From positions 124,001-188,000 of the forward strand of contig JADNYJ010000016.1 in the NCBI GenBank assembly GCA_015501075.1: 64,000 bases of DNA. Reading direction: 5' to 3'. The position numbers and the translations under genes were made by a program. Origin of the DNA: Gymnopilus junonius. Its lineage: Eukaryota > Basidiomycota > Agaricomycetes > Agaricales > Galerinaceae. A model generated the notes under the pieces. The model worked only from the letters and a program-made list of their open reading frames with translations, was not told the DNA's origin and did not search any database. Shown here one piece after another: positions 59,942-64,000 of the stretch. Position 1 is the first letter of the stretch. Each line of letters starts with the position of its first letter.

Positions 59942-62505
59942 ATGCCCGAGTATAAGGAATACCACACTGACGGCGTTCAAATCACCTACTTTGTCGAATC
60001 GACCTCGCCGGAAGACAGGGTCTTACAGCACATTCTAGGCGACACAACTGGAAAAGAGATAGAGCATCACTTGCCTGGCTCTCGTGCTGCTGCTGGTCAT
60101 GTGTACGAATTTGACTCTTCTTCGACTGTCAAACGTGGCGGTGCTGTGAAGGAGGACAAGAAGACGCCTGTCTTTCCCGAAAAATATGCTACAGAACCTG
60201 GCAAACCACCGGTCCCTATTTCCAGCTATGGTCTTTGTCTGGTGCAGGTCAAAACAGGGCCCAGAGCTATTATACTGGAGTTTAAGGAGGACAAGGGCAA
60301 AGGTACTAGCTACTGGTGTCAGGTGAGTGATATCTTATATTCTCGTTGTCAAACTTCCTGACACCGATTCGGTTCGGCATTTAGATCCAACTCTTCACGC
60401 ATACGAATGCACAAATATTCACGCTCGATGAATGGACTAATGGCATCTGCAAGGTTGACCGAAAGGTGGGTGAGTTTTAAATTGCAGATGGTATTCATTG
60501 ACATTGACTTTTATGCTTTTCGTAGACACGAGGATTCAAAGTCGGCTTTGCTTTTCAATTTGAAAAGTATGTTCTAGCCTTTTTGTCATTGGACCTTCTT
60601 GTCCAGGTAGGCTCGCTTTTGAAGTTTCATCATCATTCGAAAGATTATTTACAATTCTTCTGAAAGATCTACTGGTCGGACGTACCTGAGCATCTACCGC
60701 ATTTGCCAGCCGACATTGTAACTGAATATCCTCGGTTTATCGAGGAGCTGGTTGCTTGGATTCAGAAGCGCCGTGCGACAAAATCTCGTCGAGAAGGCAT
60801 TGCATTGAACCTTATTCATTCAGAGACAGAGATTTTTTGTGGGGCTGGAGTTTACACCATCCAGGAAGTATTCCATCGTGCAGGTCTGTTCATTCATTCG
60901 AATCTGTCCTTCAATTGCATTGAGTTCATATTTGTCAGGCCTTTCTCCAAACCTCACTGAACATGAAATCTTTGATAACCCTTCTCGAACGGCCAGGCTC
61001 GTAGCTGCTTTTTATGAATTCTGTCTCAATGCTCGACAACGCACATGGTGCGTATAGCTGCCTTCCAATATATTACCTTTCTGACTAAAATTTGTGCTAG
61101 GCCATTTATTAGACCCTTCCTTCATGGCTTTCTACGTGCCTGTCGCCGTGAGGATCGTGCTCTGTACTCGAACGAGCTATTAGTTTATGGAAAGGATCGG
61201 GCAAACCATTCGACGAGGTTTAAGGATCTCCTAAAAATGTTCAATGTGAGTAATTCTTTATTTTAATCATTTTTGAAGATCGATTAATGCTACATCAAGT
61301 CTTGTCTCGAGTCTCATGCTCTGTCTGCTGACAGGTGGACCCGTGTCCATGGTGCACCAGGCGTTCCATATGATGTCTTCGAACCAGACCTCATCCATCA
61401 TGCATTAGAGCATAAGGATCTCCAACTCGGCTCCCTGATCTTTAGTGATGAACGATGGTGCAAACTTGCATCTGAAAGTGGTGTGGCCGATGCAGGCCAA
61501 CTTGATCCCCTTTCAGAGTACTTTTCGAGCCCAGAATGTGAGTTTATTTCGAGTCTTTCCTTCTTAAATTTTAATTCTAAACTGCGTCTTCATCTTCATC
61601 ACTACTTAGTCAGTCACAGTCATTCAAACACATGGCTCCATCCCAGATATTATGATTATCTATTTAATCCTCCCCTTTCCCGCCAAGGAATGACAGCTTG
61701 GAGCCATACAAAGCTATATCGTTGGTCGAATACAAATGTTTGGTCGGTAATACCAATCTATCCTGCATTGTCAGTGGCTGCTGATCCAGCACTTTCTTCA
61801 GTAAGCTTTGATGTGGATCTGATCATTGACTTTTGCTGAAATCAAATGATCTTTAAGGTAGAATGTCGAAAAGGCAAAACTACCATGAAAAAAGGAAAGC
61901 CAAAGAAGAGTTCAACCCAGGGAACAAGGGCCAGGGTCAAGATAGAAGTTTTAGATGATGAAGTGCGTGCTGGCCTTTTGCTCAAGAACGTCACCCAGCA
62001 TTCAGAAGTCTATACTGTTGGGCCTCTTGACTTCTGTGGCATTGCTCAGATCATCACTGGGCCAGGAGGAACAGACATGTAAGCAATTACTCTATCATCC
62101 AATGCCTTGACTCTTCTTAACGGCCTTTTTTCATCACAAAGGGTCATGGTATGCAAGATGGATCCAAGGCGGACATCATTTTGTGTCGAAAGACATATCC
62201 TTGGTAGTGCGATGGCCAAGCTCAAGGGTAAAGGTCTAGAGAAGAAAGGCCTTGACCTGAAAGTGAAGGCATCTCTTCTGAAGAAGATTCCGAAACGAAA
62301 ACGAGAAGAGATCGATGACAATGATTCAATAAAAGAAAACTCAAGTGTGCTTTCATCACCCTCAAGCTCACTTATAACATTACCACCAACATCATCACCA
62401 GTACCCTCCTCACCGGTAAGACCACCAAAGCGAAAAAGAAGGTCAGCAGATAGAGATATTTTAGCGCAGGCCAACCAAGTTTTATCTGATGTTGGTAATT
62501 TTTAA
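59942..62505 (+). CDS. Hypothetical 675-residue protein, ten intact exons
   Basis: Exons 59942-60322, 60385-60465, 60526-60606, 60667-60883, 60939-61047, 61101-61245, 61300-61537, 61610-61800, 61858-62078 and 62142-62505 join with every phase matched. Landmarks: MPEYKEYHTDGVQITYFVES, LEFKEDKGKGTSYWCQIQLF, a hydrophobic VLAFLSLDLLVQ, FHRAGLSPNLTEHEIF, and a Lys/Arg/Ser-rich end (PKRKREE, PPKRKRRSADRD) that could be nuclear. No signal peptide. I do not recognise a domain. Exon conservation of phase without any lesion suggests a working gene, in contrast to its left neighbours. Confidence 0.75.
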
Positions 62506-63223
62506 TTCTGTTCTTTCCTAATACTTGATACTTGTAATTCTTCATAATTCTAGCTTAGTCTGCCCTCTGCTTGCTTTTCGGAGAAAAAGTTCAGTCTAAT
62601 GTAGTATAATAAAAGATGTCTCTCTCATGGATGTCACGTCATTGAGGGTAAATCTTAAGATCTAGCACTGTAATTGATGTCAGGTAAGGCATCTACTAAG
62701 GACAGTTACAGAAGTTATAGAGCTAGAGCATTGAAAATGTTGCCTGAGCAACAACTTGGGGCACCGCTTGTGTGTGTGACATGGTTGTGACGCAAAGGTA
62801 ACTCTCAGTCTACACCAAATTACCTTGTCCACTCACAAGATTTTTAAGGTCTAAGAATGCAGGATGGTAGTGAGATGTATCTACAGTAATTACCTCCAAG
62901 GAATTTTATTTAAAGTTCAGCCCAAAGAAGTTATAAAGCATTGAGCATCAAGGGGGGAAAACACATGTGCATGTGATGTGATTGTGATGACTGTGATGTG
63001 AAGCGCGAAGTGAGCTCTCATTCTACACCAAATTACCTTGTTCACTCACAAGATTTTTAAGATATAAAAGTGCAAAATGGTAGTGAGGTATGTCTATAGT
63101 AATTGTCTCCAAGGAATTTTATTTAAAGTTCAGCCCAAAGATGTTACAGAGCTTCGAACATCATTGACAAAACTCAGACTGTCTAAAGTTCTAAACTAAG
63201 TAATTTGTAAACTAGAATATGAT
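62506..63223. repeat. Intergenic with a 212-bp tandem direct duplication
   Basis: TACACCAAATTACCTTG starts at 62811 and again at 63023, and sequence on both sides of it matches (for example CTCCAAGGAATTTTATTTAA and AGTTCAGCCCAAAGA), giving two units of about 212 bp within 62720-63150. Divergence is modest by eye. No coding. Confidence 0.75.
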
Positions 63224-63430
63224 CTATGACCTTGTTTCTTGTATTTCACCAGTCTCAAGACTTCTGGTGAATCTCTGCCTTTGCATCTCTGCCTCAGTGC
63301 CCAAGTCCATATGGCTTTCCACAACATCATCCACATCGATGACTTCTTTTGCCTTTCCTTTTCCTTTGCTGGCATATCGACGCAACTCATCTATTTGAAA
63401 GGGGCTTGCAGGAATGGTTTCATCCAAAGG

Positions 63431-64000
63431 TCATGCCACTGTTTGAAAGAGCATGCTGGTACTGGCTTGAATAAAAGGCTGAAGACCGTAAAACTCGCAG
63501 AAATAATTGCATTCATGTTCTTCCTCAAAGGACTCGAAGCCTATGTTCCCTTCACCAAAGATACCTTTGCCAAGATTACTGGTAGAAGACAGGACAGATT
63601 AAATTAAAAAGGGTCTTCTTGGAAAAAGAATACCATGTACTTACAGTGAAGTAATGATCTGGGGATCACTCAGTGTTCTCAAGCCACCTAGTAAGAGGTC
63701 TAAGGTAAGCAAAAAGCGACTAATTGACCGATAAAGAAACTCACCTTGGAGGTCAGAAATATAGGCCATGCTTGTCAACTTGTATTGAACATGCTGGCAA
63801 AAGCATAGGAAATATGCTATGTTCTTGTACTCCTCATCGTCTGGAAGATAGGTCCAGAGTGGTTTAGGTGAGGAATTATTGATGTATTTGACATATCGCC
63901 CTTCTTGCTTCTCGTCAATGAACTCCTCGACCAGATACACAGTATTGCGATCATCTGATATAGCAAGTCCGCAAGATGTGAAACGAAGGATAGGAATGAG
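63431..64000 (-). CDS. Alpha-type protein kinase, C-terminal part (5' end beyond window)
   Basis: Atypical Ser/Thr kinase family unrelated in sequence to classical kinases; large in agaricomycetes. Exons visible: 64000..63745, 63687..63645 and 63578..63431. Landmarks: TVYLVEEFIDE, the QHVQYKLTSMAYISDLQGG block with LSDPQIITS (metal and substrate loop) and the zinc-binding end GKGIFGEGN ... HECNYFCEFYG. Stop TGA at 63433-63431. A Lys/Asp-rich frame just downstream (63427..63224, FQIDELRRYASKGKGK) could be a further exon after an unresolved junction. Confidence 0.82.

Noticed and set aside
62720..63150. CRISPR-like array
   Set aside because: Only two long units without spacers, and the host is eukaryotic.

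Overview
The window is nuclear DNA of a filamentous basidiomycete, most likely a mushroom-forming agaricomycete. Evidence: compact genes cut by many 48-70 bp GT-AG introns (a few GC-AG), a class I hydrophobin, fungalysin and Tvp38 homologues, an alpha-kinase, MpaB-like oxygenase genes, F-box relics and several DNA-transposon footprints. No species can be named from sequence alone. Nothing prokaryotic, viral or mitochondrial was seen.

Layout. 1-10 kb is conserved housekeeping sequence: the 5' part of a URA2-type pyrimidine synthase, a 53-residue membrane microprotein spread over five tiny exons, beta-tubulin and a class I hydrophobin, all on the minus strand. 10.4-17.2 kb is a transposon and duplication zone: an F-box gene split by a 903-bp element with a perfect 9-bp target duplication, a tandem pair of small secreted-protein genes (one truncated), and a Harbinger-like relic whose right arm was hit by a second element with its own 9-bp duplication. 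17.8-26.1 kb holds three intact minus-strand genes: a phytanoyl-CoA-dioxygenase-like enzyme, a proline-rich protein with four dsRBD-like repeats, and a Tvp38-family Golgi protein.

27.7-35.3 kb is a gene graveyard: two broken MpaB-like oxygenase copies, two broken copies of an unnamed basidiomycete family, and two TA-flanked MITEs with related ends. 35.4-46.7 kb has an AT-hook protein, an ornithine-cyclodeaminase-like gene, an alpha/beta hydrolase, a second F-box relic, a fungalysin metalloprotease and an unrecognised gene. 47.9-59.4 kb has a decayed ricin-B-type lectin gene divergent from a GC-rich gene resembling the C-terminal half of DUF3435/Captain-type tyrosine recombinases fused to C2H2 fingers, then a multi-spanning membrane protein with a tail of symmetric exons and a trypsin-fold protein. 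59.9-64 kb has an intact 10-exon gene of unknown function, a 212-bp tandem repeat and the 3' part of an alpha-kinase gene.

How it works together. I see no biosynthetic cluster or operon; neighbours look functionally independent. The main pattern is a conserved left flank, an accessory middle full of repeats and dying duplicates, and a right part in which several otherwise conserved genes carry isolated one-base losses. Exon lengths locate these shifts independently of protein similarity; they are either assembly errors or young lesions. Exon coordinates below were worked out by hand from splice signals and reading-frame phase.
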